Shown here piece by piece: positions 1 to 9,888 of a stretch of DNA of 40,128 nucleotides (within the stretch, counting starts at the first letter, position 1; each line of letters opens with the position of its first letter). The DNA comes from Formosa algae (GTDB lineage: Bacteria > Bacteroidota > Bacteroidia > Flavobacteriales > Flavobacteriaceae), in assembly GCF_001439665.1 (NCBI RefSeq), contig NZ_LMAK01000037.1, positions 1 to 40,128 on the forward strand, given 5' to 3'. The notes below the pieces were generated by a model, which was not told the DNA's origin, did not search any database, and worked only from the letters and a program-made list of their open reading frames with translations. The translations under genes were made by a program, and so were the position numbers.

Positions 1-260
1 CCATAAGCACCCGCCACAGCATAATAATTCACATCTTCAAAATCCGGATGTTTTAACATGCACGCCAAAGCGGCTGCGGCCATAACATCGTCCTCGTCGG
101 GTTTCAAATCAAAATTTGCCAATAACAAATCTGTTTGTTTATTAAAGGTTTGGGAATGGATTTCAATACCACTTAATAAAGAAAGTATTACGCTTAATAG
201 AAATGTATGTAATTTCACAAAACTGATAGTTTTTTGGTTAGTTTGTTTTCTTAAATTCAT
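1..260 (-). CDS. N-terminus of an unidentified secreted protein (3' end outside window)
   Basis: Reading the minus strand from an ATG at 260 gives an open frame of 86 codons to the window edge. It begins with a basic stretch and a hydrophobic segment (about residues 20-33) followed by S-Q, which looks like a signal peptide. After this comes [14 protein letters not shown], then an alanine-rich helix and [21 protein letters not shown]. The ATG lies 2 bases after the stop of the preceding beta-helix gene, so it is probably the next gene of the same operon. The D-x-K-P-D-x-D-D acidic cluster near the N-terminus is loosely reminiscent of the aspartate-rich metal site of nucleoside-hydrolase-like proteins, but that is only a guess and I do not assign a function. 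A plus-strand frame over the same bases (58-279) looks like a shadow. Confidence 0.65.
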   Translation of the reverse strand, partial: MNLRKQTNQKTISFVKLHTFLLSVILSLLSGIEIHSQTFNKQTDLLLANFDLKPDEDDVMAAAALACMLKHPDFEDVNYYAVAGAY

Positions 261-262
261 CT

Positions 263-2635
263 TTATTTCTTGGTTTTAATTTCGATTTCTTGCTGTTCCC
301 GAACGACTTTAAATATGATTGAGGACGCTTCATTAGTTTTCAACAGGTTTAAAAACACACCTTCACGAGCTACTTTTTGTCCGTTTGCTTCTAAAATTAA
401 ATCGCCTTCCAAAAATCCCATTTTAGCCACTTCACTATCTTTTGGGACTTTAGTAAGTGCGATTCCGCCATCGTCTATAGACACACCATAAGCAGAAAAG
501 TCTTGCCCCGACAAACGACTAATTGTTGCGCCTTCCCAAGTGATGACTTTCGCTTTTCTTTTCGTACTATTCTTTCTTTTTAATTCTTCAGAAACACCTA
601 AAGCAGGAATTACTGGTGTTTTCGCAATCGCTTTTAGTGACGGTTTTTTCACTCCAAATTGATCCATCGGAAAATTTTCAAAACCAATATCGAAAGCAGG
701 AGAACCTTCTTTTACTCTAAAATCACCATTCGTAGGATCGATAAATTCCGGATCGGCAACAATAGAGTTTTCGTCCCAACCATACACTTGTGTTAACTCG
801 GCATCATATAACAAATTACGATCTACACGCTTTCCTGGATTTTGAGCTGTTGGCACTTTTACGCCTTGATATACAAACATGAAAATATTAGAAAAAACTT
901 CATCCTCACTGTTTTCATACCATACATGCGGATGAAAGGTATTATTCACGGTAATATTATTCCAGGCGCGTCTTCTATACCCTTCACGAAGTTTTAAACC
1001 TCCAGATAACATTAGATTATTATATATATCGTAGTTGGTAGACCCATCGTCTAGATCGATATCCCAACCATGGTCACAACGCCAGCGGCTATTTCTAATG
1101 ATTGTTGTTTTCATCGCATCGGCAAATGGTAATTCAGGATATTTTTCTAAATCGAAGCCTTCCAATCTCCAATAGCGATCACGTCCCCATGAATTAAACG
1201 AACCATGATCGTGAGTTTCTAGTACGGTATTAAATACATCGCAACGCTCGATGATATGGCCTCCAAAAGCGCCATCTCCAATATTAATTCCAGCACGTGC
1301 ACAATCGTAAATGGAACAATCACTAATGGTGATTTCCATTGCCATTTCAATTTGAATTCCTGCAGGCTGACGCTCTACTGTCCCTACATCATGAATCAAG
1401 CAATCTTCAACCGTACTTCTGGCTGGGTAATTCTCTGTTTTAGGACCAGGTGTTTTATCAATTTTTGAAATGTTATTTTTTTCTCCATATTCAAATAATG
1501 GATCGCGTAAAGCATTCGGATCTCCGACAAAACAAACACCACTTGCTCCGGTATGATGAATATAATTTCCTTTAATTAATACATCGCGATTATAATTATT
1601 GACAAAAATCGCATTACCCCCAAGCTGATCAAATTCACTATCTAAAATCTGAATATGCTCTGTTCCTGTTAACATCACAGCTCCGCCTCTAAAAATTGCC
1701 CAATCAGAACGCAACATCGGTTCTTTTGTTTCCATAAACGTCCGGGATGCATGCTTAAAAACAAACCCTTGTAAACCAATATACTTCACCGGTTTTTCTA
1801 TGCTTCCCTGAAAATCTACCAATTGTTTTAGGCGGACGACTTCAACCTTAACCTGATCTAATTTTGTACCTGCTTTTGGTTTAAAATATAATGTTTGAGT
1901 ATTTTCATCATGAAACCACTCGCCTTCAGCATCTAATTCTTCAAAAATATTTTCAACCATACGGTACTCGTCGTGCATCCCCATTTGCCTGTTGTTTTGC
2001 CAACCGCCTTCGTAGGTCACTTCACCTTCTGCATTTTTTCCTGTAATGAGATAATGATAACCACCCCAACGCTTAGAATGCATAGCATGAATGTATCCGC
2101 CTTTAGGGTTTTCCCAACCTGCTGCACGTTCCTTAGAAAAAGCATCTGCGGCATAGCCTTGATACGCCTCTGTTTTCTTAGTCGCATCGTAATTAGGATA
2201 ACGTGCCATGCGCTGATTTAATCCGTCGACAAATACCTGATCTATCACGATTCCTTTCGGTGTTTTCGCTTGAAAAATGCCATCCTTATAAGGTGTCCAT
2301 TTCAACTCTAATAGCAATCCGCCACTTAATATGGCGCCACCCTCATTTTGGGCTCGATATAAAATTGGATAAGTTTCAGAACCTGAATCTTTGGGTGTAA
2401 ACACAACCGTTTCTGGTAAATAATACACACCATCTTCAAAATAGATTGTTACAGCTTCCTTTCCTGCAAAGGCTCTAGCCTTAAGTTGAGCCGCTGCAAA
2501 AGTAGCTAGGGGTTTTCTTTTAGTTCCTTTATTCGTATCGGATCCTTTAGGACTAACGTAAATATCTAAAGCGTAGGATGTCGATAAAAAACACACCGTT
2601 AAGAGGCAAAAAGCTGTCAATATATATTTTTTCAT
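263..2635 (-). CDS. Secreted right-handed parallel beta-helix protein with C-terminal PDZ domain (GH141-like?)
   Basis: The protein has 790 residues. Residues 1-22 form a signal peptide ending before L-D-I-Y. It then opens with [13 protein letters not shown] and a following PLATF, the usual first coil of Bacteroidetes parallel beta-helix glycosidases such as GH141 and GH120. Repeated short strands with N-x-I and G-N-x-I-x-x turns continue to about residue 690 (for example the HHTGASG and DCARAGI coils). The last 75 residues or so (about 715-790) read as a PDZ domain: [22 protein letters not shown] followed by [13 protein letters not shown] domains bind peptide ends and are not a usual glycosidase appendage. 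In this locus, beta-helix proteins of GH141 type are known as alpha-L-fucosidase or xylanase, so action on a fucose-rich glycan is the natural inference. The exact family is not proven. It starts after a broken GH172 gene. Confidence 0.8.
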   Translation of the reverse strand: MKKYILTAFCLLTVCFLSTSYALDIYVSPKGSDTNKGTKRKPLATFAAAQLKARAFAGKEAVTIYFEDGVYYLPETVVFTPKDSGSETYPILYRAQNEGGAILSGGLLLELKWTPYKDGIFQAKTPKGIVIDQVFVDGLNQRMARYPNYDATKKTEAYQGYAADAFSKERAAGWENPKGGYIHAMHSKRWGGYHYLITGKNAEGEVTYEGGWQNNRQMGMHDEYRMVENIFEELDAEGEWFHDENTQTLYFKPKAGTKLDQVKVEVVRLKQLVDFQGSIEKPVKYIGLQGFVFKHASRTFMETKEPMLRSDWAIFRGGAVMLTGTEHIQILDSEFDQLGGNAIFVNNYNRDVLIKGNYIHHTGASGVCFVGDPNALRDPLFEYGEKNNISKIDKTPGPKTENYPARSTVEDCLIHDVGTVERQPAGIQIEMAMEITISDCSIYDCARAGINIGDGAFGGHIIERCDVFNTVLETHDHGSFNSWGRDRYWRLEGFDLEKYPELPFADAMKTTIIRNSRWRCDHGWDIDLDDGSTNYDIYNNLMLSGGLKLREGYRRRAWNNITVNNTFHPHVWYENSEDEVFSNIFMFVYQGVKVPTAQNPGKRVDRNLLYDAELTQVYGWDENSIVADPEFIDPTNGDFRVKEGSPAFDIGFENFPMDQFGVKKPSLKAIAKTPVIPALGVSEELKRKNSTKRKAKVITWEGATISRLSGQDFSAYGVSIDDGGIALTKVPKDSEVAKMGFLEGDLILEANGQKVAREGVFLNLLKTNEASSIIFKVVREQQEIEIKTKK

Positions 2636-2671
2636 ATTCTATTTAATTTTTAGTTCAATACTAACGGGCAT

Positions 2672-3024
2672 CTAAGTACGCACAATAGCACCGGCACCTT
2701 GATGCTCCATTAATACCCATTCTCTGTTTCCATTATTTTCTTCAATTCTAATAAGTTACGATCGGTGTCATTATTATTTAGATCCTTATTATTAAACCAT
2801 CCTTCTGTATCATTAGGACTTACCGAAGCACGGTTATAACTGCTTTCTTGCTTTAAACGAAAGTCTCTTTCTGGAAAACTTGCTACCAAATCGCGATCTA
2901 TCATGTCGTGAAGAAGAGTCTCTATATTCACAGTTTTTTTCGGTTGCATAGAAGAAATCAGTACAATGGCTAGTAAAAAGAGTGAGCTTAAGCTTAGTAT
3001 CTTAATTATTAAATAATTTTTCAT
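2672..3024 (-). pseudogene. Frameshifted and truncated DUF2961/GH172-family gene
   Basis: The first frame opens at 3024 with a signal peptide or anchor (about 25 hydrophobic residues) and then LLHDMIDRDLVASFPERDF, ...LKQESSYNRASVSPNDTEGWFNNKD, the N-terminal block typical of DUF2961 (GH172) proteins. That frame drifts to nonsense and stops at 2710. One frame over, the same strand reads EENNGNREWVLMEHQGAGAIVR, again family-like, down to a TAG at 2674-2672. Adding one A near 2750 on paper joins them as RNLLR-IEENNG. Only about the first 110-120 residues of an enzyme that is usually over 350 residues remain, because the next gene follows at once. GH172 members act on fructofuranosyl or arabinofuranosyl linkages. 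The remnant sits between a sulfatase and the beta-helix-PDZ gene. It is most likely dead, since the catalytic jelly-roll region is missing. Confidence 0.8.
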
Positions 3025-3077
3025 TTTATACTTTTTAAAAATAATTTCTAAATGGTAGACTATTTTATTTTCTTCTT

Positions 3078-4601
3078 TTACTTTTCTGCTTGATAAGATT
3101 TTAATAACGCTTTCATCTCTTTTACTTTTTCAGGGTATAGAGTATATAGATTTTTTGTTTGATTTATATCCGTTTCCAAATTATAGAGCTGTGCGGGTGG
3201 TGCATCTTCTTTTAATTTACCATCTTCAATATCACTATTGACTTGTCCTGCAAAAGATATGGCCGCTGGTCCTCCAAAACCATGCGTACCTTGTGTTCTA
3301 GAAGTAAATCCTCCTCCTCCTTGCGCTCCTATATATAGCCAGTTTCCTTTACGAATAGCAAGGTGAGAACTTTTTTTAGGTGCTAAAAGCACTTCGTTTC
3401 TTATCTGTTTATTGGTTTCACCAGTAATTACTTCCAACATGTTTTTACTATCCTGCCCTTGCCCTTCTCTCAGTTCTTGATTTGAAATTGCGGCAAAAGT
3501 TGCTAGCATATCTACATTACAAATTAGCTGATTAGACACCTCTCCTGCATTTATTTTATTAGGCCAATGCGCGATAAATGGAATACGATGACCACCTTCC
3601 CAAGCATCAAACTTGAAACCTAGTAAATCACCATTTAATTTGTGTCCATCTTTCCAAGCTTTTTGACCAGTAGCATTAAACATACCTCCATTATCACTTG
3701 TAAATATGACTAAGGTATTTTCGGCTACGCCCATTTCTTTAAGAGTTTGCATCACCTCTCCAACAATCCAATCCAATTCATGCACAAAATCTCCATACAA
3801 ACCAGATTCACTAGTTCCTAAAAATTCTGGTGCTGGTGTAAAAGGATGATGAATGTTTGTTGTAGCGAAATACAGAAAGAAAGGCTTCTCTTTTTGTGCT
3901 TTCATCCAACCAATTGCTTTTTCTTTTAAATGGGTCCCTACTTGCTCATCAACATATAATGCATGTGCTTTATCAGCTCCACCTATATCATCCAAATTCA
4001 TTTTTTCAAAAACTTCTTTTGTGTTGGCTTTTTCTCCATACACAAATGGATCTTCTTCTGTTAGTCCAACTACATTATGGTTTTCAACATATACAAAAGG
4101 AGGGTGACTATTTACCACAGGAACGCCATAGTAATAATCAAAGCCAAGTTCATTGGGACCAGGAGTTAATGGTTTGTTCCAATCAACAGGTTTTGTTGTC
4201 CCAAAGCCTAAATGCCATTTCCCGATACAAGCCGTAGCATAACCTGCCTTACTTAGAACTGATGCTATGGTTTCTTTTTGGATATCAATTACTAATTTGT
4301 CTTTAAGAAAAATAGGGCTGTTTAAATTCCCATGTCTTATAGGGTACTCTCCTGTAAGTAAGGCATATCTTGATGGCGTACAAACAGCTGATGCTGAATG
4401 CGCATCTGTAAACATTCGTCCTTCTTTAGCTAATTTATCGATATTTGGTGTTTGAAGTTTTGTTGCTCCATAACACCCTAAATCACCATACCCTAGGTCG
4501 TCAGCATTAATCAATACAATGTTAGGAAGTGTTTGATTTACTTGCGCAAAGCATAGTTGACTCAATATTGATATTATACAAAATGTCAGAATATTTTTCA
4601 T
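3078..4601 (-). CDS. Secreted S1-family sulfatase (CTPSR)
   Basis: A 507-residue type I sulfatase that hydrolyses sulfate esters, here presumably on sugars. Residues 1-19 form a signal peptide. Calcium ligands are expected at D34-D35 in NADDLGYGD. The formylglycine site is C74 in SAVCTPSRYALLTG, a full C-x-P-x-R motif that must be oxidised by a maturing enzyme not present in this window. GKWHLGFG and FTSDNGG further on supply other active-site residues. Length is normal for the family. It lies 24 bases after the alpha/beta-hydrolase gene and upstream of the broken GH172, inside the same run of genes. The subfamily cannot be fixed by eye. It is less similar to the pair at 15-20 kb than they are to each other. 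Confidence 0.93.
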   Translation of the reverse strand: MKNILTFCIISILSQLCFAQVNQTLPNIVLINADDLGYGDLGCYGATKLQTPNIDKLAKEGRMFTDAHSASAVCTPSRYALLTGEYPIRHGNLNSPIFLKDKLVIDIQKETIASVLSKAGYATACIGKWHLGFGTTKPVDWNKPLTPGPNELGFDYYYGVPVVNSHPPFVYVENHNVVGLTEEDPFVYGEKANTKEVFEKMNLDDIGGADKAHALYVDEQVGTHLKEKAIGWMKAQKEKPFFLYFATTNIHHPFTPAPEFLGTSESGLYGDFVHELDWIVGEVMQTLKEMGVAENTLVIFTSDNGGMFNATGQKAWKDGHKLNGDLLGFKFDAWEGGHRIPFIAHWPNKINAGEVSNQLICNVDMLATFAAISNQELREGQGQDSKNMLEVITGETNKQIRNEVLLAPKKSSHLAIRKGNWLYIGAQGGGGFTSRTQGTHGFGGPAAISFAGQVNSDIEDGKLKEDAPPAQLYNLETDINQTKNLYTLYPEKVKEMKALLKSYQAEK

Positions 4602-4625
4602 TAGAGTATTGGTGTTTTGTTAAAA

Positions 4626-5879
4626 TTATAATTCTATAAATTGTGTTGAAATAAGAAAGCCGCGTTGATCCTCTAGGTTTACGTAATACCCCTTACAATC
4701 TTTTGGCACCTTCACTTTTACCGATTTATCTTGATCATTTAATTTTAAGGATTTTGAAAACCAAGGTTCAGGATGCGGATGTCTTTCACTTTCTAATTTT
4801 GTATAGGTTAAAGGTTCGTTTTGATAATATAAAGTGGCTTTTAAAACAGGAACTTCCGATTCATATCTCACTACACTTTTACGTCCTGAAGGTTGCTGTG
4901 TGATGCGTCCTAACCCTGGCGTTTTCCCTTTTAGGATATAATCTGCAAAAGCATAAATCTCAGGAACCTCATCTGGTTTCCATCCCGAAGGATGCCCATG
5001 TTTCATGCTTGGATGAATACTCATAAACGCATGATCCTTTGTGACGTCGAAAGAATGCGATGTAATATTTAAAGAAAAATGTGCATCACTATCACCATTC
5101 ACCCAAAGTGTTGGCACATTACCTTTAGAAAACTGACGCGCAGGATCCCAAAACTTTTTCTTCTCGATAACGTCCGTACTATTATCGCCCTCATCTCCAA
5201 AATAGCCTTTAGATTCATACAGAAATCCTGCGCCATAAACAGGAATCGCGCATTGCAATCGCGTATCTACTCCCGATACCAAACTACTTAAAATACCGCC
5301 CCATGAAATACCTGTAATTCCAATGCGACTTGCATCGACTTCGGGCATATCTGCCAAAAGAGAATGTGCTACTATAATATCGGAAACGGCATGATACATC
5401 CATTGTTCTTTAAGTGGTGCTTCAATATCATCAAAACGTCCTACACGCTGCGGACCGCTATATTCGTGTTGAAATTTCCCTTCGCCTTTCTCATCACTAA
5501 CATGTCCTTCCAAACTCATTGCTATGGCCACATAACCTTTATCATTCCAAATCTTTACCCATTCGTAAAAGGCACGACCACCTCCACCGTGAACTAAAAC
5601 CATTGCAGGCAAGGGTTTATCACTTTTCGGAACTCCTAAATATGCAAATGCTCTTGTTGGTTTTCCTTTAAAATCTAGAGTTTCATAAAAAAGCGCTTTT
5701 ATTTCGCCTTGATCTAACTCGGGTTTCCAATATAGTTTAGGGACTTTAAAAACCTGAGCATCGAGTAGCTTGGTTAACGGCGCTTCATGATTTTGTCCAA
5801 GGGATACTGTAGAAAACAAAAACAGTATCATCCCAAGGATGGATTTTAAATTGAGCGTTTTATATATTAATACATTCAT
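4626..5879 (-). CDS. Secreted alpha/beta-hydrolase, probable carbohydrate esterase
   Basis: A 417-residue protein with an N-terminal signal segment (hydrophobic about 13-27). The alpha/beta-hydrolase core runs from about 75 to 325. LVHGGGGRAF (95-104) is the oxyanion-hole region. The nucleophile elbow is GISWGG with S192. An acid is available in NGDSDAH (D263 or D265), and the histidine lies in MKHGHPSGW (H294 or H296). A C-terminal beta-rich extension of about 90 residues follows. The fold is that of the acetyl-xylan-esterase and dienelactone-hydrolase groups. In a locus full of sulfatases and fucosidases, removal of acetyl or other acyl groups from the glycan is the likely job. It sits between the beta-helix lipoprotein (50 bases) and a sulfatase (24 bases). 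Peptidase S9-like activity cannot be excluded from the sequence alone. Confidence 0.8.
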   Translation of the reverse strand: MNVLIYKTLNLKSILGMILFLFSTVSLGQNHEAPLTKLLDAQVFKVPKLYWKPELDQGEIKALFYETLDFKGKPTRAFAYLGVPKSDKPLPAMVLVHGGGGRAFYEWVKIWNDKGYVAIAMSLEGHVSDEKGEGKFQHEYSGPQRVGRFDDIEAPLKEQWMYHAVSDIIVAHSLLADMPEVDASRIGITGISWGGILSSLVSGVDTRLQCAIPVYGAGFLYESKGYFGDEGDNSTDVIEKKKFWDPARQFSKGNVPTLWVNGDSDAHFSLNITSHSFDVTKDHAFMSIHPSMKHGHPSGWKPDEVPEIYAFADYILKGKTPGLGRITQQPSGRKSVVRYESEVPVLKATLYYQNEPLTYTKLESERHPHPEPWFSKSLKLNDQDKSVKVKVPKDCKGYYVNLEDQRGFLISTQFIEL

Positions 5880-5929
5880 TTTTAATCTTTTTTATTTCTG
5901 AAATGGTAATTCTAAATTCACAACCCTCG

Positions 5930-8173
5930 CTAATTTTTCAATCCCATTTTTGAAACATCAAGAGGTTCAATCCCTAATTTTAATGCAGGACTGCCTTCTT
6001 TAAATTCAAAGTTCCCTGCTTCAACATCTATAAACATCGGATCGGCAAAAAGACTAGACGTCTCCTTTCCAATAGCTCGCATACGTTCAAAATGGGCATC
6101 CATCCAATGCGGGTCAGACGGATTAAAATACAAATTTGAATTGATGTCGACATCGTCTAAATTGGGCAAATTCGTGGTTTGATCTTTTCGTGGTCTTTCA
6201 TTATTTGCAATGCCGCCATCGGGATGAGATACAATGATATTATGGTACACTTTGGAACCTGCTACCGGAACCCATTCGTAACTTAAATATCCCGATTTTG
6301 GAACAACCCGAGGTGCTACTATAACATTATTAATGATGTCGTTAACCCCTTTTGAAGCAATTCCGGCACTAAATCCGAAATTATTATAAAGCACATTTCC
6401 GTAAATTAGGGTTTCATGCTGATCGTCGTCGCAACGGATTGGAGCAGGCATAGATTCCTCTAAATTATCGTGAAAATAATTGTAGCGAATAATATTTCCT
6501 GTTCCTGCACCAGACACATAAATACAATTCCCATCTGAAAGCAATTCTACAGCATGTGATATTTCATTATATTCTACAATATTATGGCGTGAATGATTGT
6601 ATTTTTCACGTGCCTTCCAACTCTCATAATCCTCTTTAGTATTCGCGATAATTTCTTTTGAAATTTCGTTATGACGTACGGTTCTTCCGCCTTCGCCATT
6701 TAATTCTCTATCCGGTTCTACACGATTCGTAATCAATACCGCAGCATAACCGCTATTGTGTAGAAAATTATTAGCAATATGATTATAGCCACTTTGCCAA
6801 GCCCAAATGCCAGGAGAATGCCAAGTGATTTCACTAAAATGATGAATATTATTATTTACAATAGTGTTATGATGATTAACATCTTTGGTTCCAGGGCCGT
6901 AACCCGCCAATAAAATGCCGGCTTCTCCTAAATGTGCAAATTCAGAATTTTCTATTTTATTGCGTTGTGCATGTAAATCGAAACGGACACCGGTTCCTCC
7001 TGAATTTTCAAACGTACAATGGCTTACTACACAATGTTCAGCACCACGGAATCGTAACATGGCCGATGGTCTATCGAATAAATCCCAATCGTGTTGCATG
7101 CCCCAACCTAAACGATCGACATCAGAAGTCCAAGCTCTACGATCGGCATGCGAGAATGTTATCCCTTTAAATGCGATGCCTCTTACAGGCTGATCTACGG
7201 CCCCTTCGTAATCAATATTTCCTTCAACTCGAATAAGTTCGCTTGTAGTTGGCACAAGAATATTTTGCGGTGACCCCTCGACAGCATCATATCTAGGCCA
7301 TAAATAAATCTGTCGTGTTTCAGAATTTACAACCCATTCACCTGGTTCGTCTAAAGATTCTAATGTGTTTTCTACCCAAGCCGAGTTGCCATCTTTTGTA
7401 TGCACCCAATGTGCCAACTCCCCCATTTCGTAAGTGGCCGCAACTTTTGTTTTTGCAATGCCCTGTTCTTCATCTACAGAAGCTATAGGTAGCATATTAA
7501 TCATCCAAGCGCGGCTTGGTCTTATATTTATTTCTACATCTTCAAGATTATCCCAATTTTTCATTTTGCCTTCAGGGAAATACAAGGTGTATTTATCTCC
7601 TAATTTTGTAGGTACAAAACCTTCTGCTCTAGCACGATTCAAACGGCCTTCTTCATCGTAAAGGGTATAAAATTTGTCTATACCTTCTGGGATTTGAGCG
7701 ACCCAAATTTTTCCTTTGGCTTTTTCGGAAATATCAGCATGGTCCGACGTTAACATCTTCCAGCCTTCAACAATAACTCCTGAACTAATTATGGGTTCTT
7801 CATCAGGAAATGCCTTGAATGTTAGTTGTGCGAGTGGTATATTTCCTGCCCCAACATCTTCAAACGGCCACGTAGATTCTGATATAGATTTTCCATCTTC
7901 TACACCCAAATCCAAAGTTTCTTTAAGCTGATGACGTCCACCACGAAGGTAAATTGTAGCTGGATACGTATTCCCTTTTTTACGCTGTTCGCGAACTGTT
8001 TCTACTGCTTTTGGTAGCGTAGCAAAAGGTGATTCTAAACTTCCATTTGCAGTATCATCTCCTTCAACAGATACATACAACTCTATTGGCATCGGAGTCT
8101 CTGCACAACCCAATGCCATCATCAAAACGAGTAATCCGAGAACAGTGCTTTTTATTTTAAAATTCGTTTTCAT
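5930..8173 (-). CDS. Lipoprotein with right-handed parallel beta-helix, probable glycosidase (GH141-like?)
   Basis: A 747-residue protein with a lipoprotein signal: a hydrophobic segment ends in ALGC, with C23 as the lipid-bearing residue. The mature part opens with ELYVSVEGDDTANGSLESPFATL and continues through many short beta-helix coils, such as GAEHCVVSHCTFENSGGTGV and HHNTIVNNNIHHFSE, up to a closing FADPMFID...GSPALKLGI coil. The first coil resembles that of the protein at 263-2635, but this protein has no PDZ domain and is membrane-anchored. The architecture matches GH141 and other beta-helix glycosidases found in fucose- and xylose-releasing loci. It sits between a GH43 and an esterase, 28 bases after the GH43. 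An endo-acting role (lyase or endo-hydrolase) is also possible, because parallel beta-helices serve both. Confidence 0.8.
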   Translation of the reverse strand: MKTNFKIKSTVLGLLVLMMALGCAETPMPIELYVSVEGDDTANGSLESPFATLPKAVETVREQRKKGNTYPATIYLRGGRHQLKETLDLGVEDGKSISESTWPFEDVGAGNIPLAQLTFKAFPDEEPIISSGVIVEGWKMLTSDHADISEKAKGKIWVAQIPEGIDKFYTLYDEEGRLNRARAEGFVPTKLGDKYTLYFPEGKMKNWDNLEDVEINIRPSRAWMINMLPIASVDEEQGIAKTKVAATYEMGELAHWVHTKDGNSAWVENTLESLDEPGEWVVNSETRQIYLWPRYDAVEGSPQNILVPTTSELIRVEGNIDYEGAVDQPVRGIAFKGITFSHADRRAWTSDVDRLGWGMQHDWDLFDRPSAMLRFRGAEHCVVSHCTFENSGGTGVRFDLHAQRNKIENSEFAHLGEAGILLAGYGPGTKDVNHHNTIVNNNIHHFSEITWHSPGIWAWQSGYNHIANNFLHNSGYAAVLITNRVEPDRELNGEGGRTVRHNEISKEIIANTKEDYESWKAREKYNHSRHNIVEYNEISHAVELLSDGNCIYVSGAGTGNIIRYNYFHDNLEESMPAPIRCDDDQHETLIYGNVLYNNFGFSAGIASKGVNDIINNVIVAPRVVPKSGYLSYEWVPVAGSKVYHNIIVSHPDGGIANNERPRKDQTTNLPNLDDVDINSNLYFNPSDPHWMDAHFERMRAIGKETSSLFADPMFIDVEAGNFEFKEGSPALKLGIEPLDVSKMGLKN

Positions 8174-8201
8174 TTGAATTTAAGTTTAAATCGATTTTTT
8201 T

Positions 8202-9827
8202 CTATTTCTCCTTCAATATCACGTTGTCCCAGTACGCTAAACCATCAAAATCTTCAGAGGTTGTACAGCGTAAATTTACTTTGGTAAGGTCTCCGCTGTT
8301 AAATGTGTCTTTGAATTCTACCCACTGATCTGCTTGGGTATCGGCATCTAATTCAAACTTGCAACTATCCTCTAAAATTCCTGTAGTATCGAACACAACT
8401 TTACCTTTAGTTCCTGCCTTGATTTTAAGCATAACGCTTAGCTGATAATTGGTGTTTGGTTTCAATTCTACCTGCTGAATAATATCTTTTGGCATGCCTT
8501 GTCCTTTATATTGAAGCGAATAATATCCTGTGGCTGTATCATCTAAAACACTAGTACATTGTACTGTTTTACTTCTCCAATACTTCACCATTTTTTGAGT
8601 CGTGAGTTCAAATGATGAATTTTTCACCAAATTGTCGGTTGTAACTTTAGAAATTTTGATTGAAGAAATTTTATTATCGCAACCCAAAGCACTCAAATCG
8701 ATGCGGTCTTCCTTGAATGTCCAAGATTTACCTTTAAAGTGATCTTGCTCAAAACATTCAACCACATAACCTTCAGGAATCTGAATAGAAGCTATGGCAT
8801 TTGCTTCTATACCCTGTAACTGCATATCATTCTGAGTATAATCGCCAACAGCTAAAGTTCCGAACATTTCATTGAAATTTATGTCGTTATGAAATGTTGG
8901 CAACGTTACACCTAAAGATTTTTTTACTAGCTGAATAGTACCATCTTCATTAAAATAAACAGGATCGAAACAAATAGAACGCTGCGGACCAATACTTCCT
9001 GAAAGTTCTCCATTATGATAAAAGATATACCACTGTCCCTTAAATTCTACTATAGAGCCATGCATGGTAATCACATCATTTTGTTCCATTAACAATCCTT
9101 TCGGTTCCCAAGGTCCTAATGGATTATCGCTCATAGAATAAGACATCTCATTGAATGGCTTTTGATGATTTGGATAAATCATATAGTATTTACCTTCTCG
9201 TTTAACCACAAATGGCCCTTCACGATGTTCGTCTACACCAATTTGATGCACCATTTCGGTCTCCACTTCCATCATATTATCCTTTAGCTTGGCACCGTAA
9301 CATTTGGCATCTCGAACAGCAAATAAATACGCCTGCCCATCATCGTCGATAAACACATTAGGATCACAAAATGCATTACCGCCTTTTACAAACCCTTGAA
9401 CTTTAAAACCGGATGCTGGATTTTTACTGGTTGCGATTCCAATTTCCCAAACATTTTCTTTATTCTTATGCGGAAAATAGAAATAATACGTTCCATTTTT
9501 ATATACGCAATCCGGTGCCCACATTAATCCGCCTTTCTCAGTCCCCCATTCAACATCACGTGAATGAAGAATTTCACCATGGTCTTTCCAAGTGATCATA
9601 TCATCGGTTGAAAACACATGGTAACCATCCATTGTACTATAACCTCTTGCTGGAGCTACGTCTGTTGATGGATATACATATAAACGGCCATCGCCCCACA
9701 CATGAGCAGAAGCATCGGCCGTGAACATGTGACTGACAATAGGATTAGAGCGACGGTTTTGTGCTACACTATAAGATGCCGACATCACAAGAAAAACGGC
9801 TATTAGTGCTTTTGAAATTGTGTTCAT
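8202..9827 (-). CDS. Secreted GH43 glycosidase with beta/gamma-crystallin domain and C-terminal carbohydrate-binding domain
   Basis: A 541-residue protein with a signal peptide at 1-22. Residues about 28-310 form a five-bladed GH43 propeller. The catalytic base is expected at D38 in FTADASAHVWGDG, the pKa-setting aspartate at D155 in FCDPNVFIDDDGQAYLF, and the acid glutamate at E203 in HREGPFVVKREGKYY. Residues about 353-392 (VVECFEQDHFKGKSWTF, then DNKISSIKI) form one beta/gamma-crystallin unit, whose D384-N385-x-x-S388-S389 is a canonical calcium-binding motif. From about 399 to the end a galactose-binding-like or CBM4/9-like domain starts with NSSFE and ends in AYWDNVILKEK. GH43 enzymes release arabinose, xylose or galactose, so pentose or galactose side chains on the target glycan are inferred. 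It lies 61 bases after a GH29 gene. Confidence 0.88.
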   Translation of the reverse strand: MNTISKALIAVFLVMSASYSVAQNRRSNPIVSHMFTADASAHVWGDGRLYVYPSTDVAPARGYSTMDGYHVFSTDDMITWKDHGEILHSRDVEWGTEKGGLMWAPDCVYKNGTYYFYFPHKNKENVWEIGIATSKNPASGFKVQGFVKGGNAFCDPNVFIDDDGQAYLFAVRDAKCYGAKLKDNMMEVETEMVHQIGVDEHREGPFVVKREGKYYMIYPNHQKPFNEMSYSMSDNPLGPWEPKGLLMEQNDVITMHGSIVEFKGQWYIFYHNGELSGSIGPQRSICFDPVYFNEDGTIQLVKKSLGVTLPTFHNDINFNEMFGTLAVGDYTQNDMQLQGIEANAIASIQIPEGYVVECFEQDHFKGKSWTFKEDRIDLSALGCDNKISSIKISKVTTDNLVKNSSFELTTQKMVKYWRSKTVQCTSVLDDTATGYYSLQYKGQGMPKDIIQQVELKPNTNYQLSVMLKIKAGTKGKVVFDTTGILEDSCKFELDADTQADQWVEFKDTFNSGDLTKVNLRCTTSEDFDGLAYWDNVILKEK

Positions 9828-9860
9828 TTGGTTTAGTTAATTAGTTTGTAGTTTAAAATC

Positions 9861-9875
9861 GAGAATTAAATTCTC
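9861..9875. repeat. 15-bp perfect palindrome
   Basis: The bases GAGAATTAAATTCTC between the GH29 and GH43 genes form a 7-bp inverted repeat around a single base. It is too tight for a full hairpin loop and has no T-run after it, so it is more like a protein-binding palindrome or chance. No function is claimed. Confidence 0.35.
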
Positions 9876-9888
9876 ACGTTCCTCATGC

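Noticed and set aside
58-279. Plus-strand open frame at the left edge
   Set aside because: It lies opposite a better minus-strand frame with a signal peptide and tight spacing to the neighbour.
6915-7193. Overlapping plus-strand frames opposite the beta-helix lipoprotein
   Set aside because: They have no start context or family similarity and are antisense to a clear gene.
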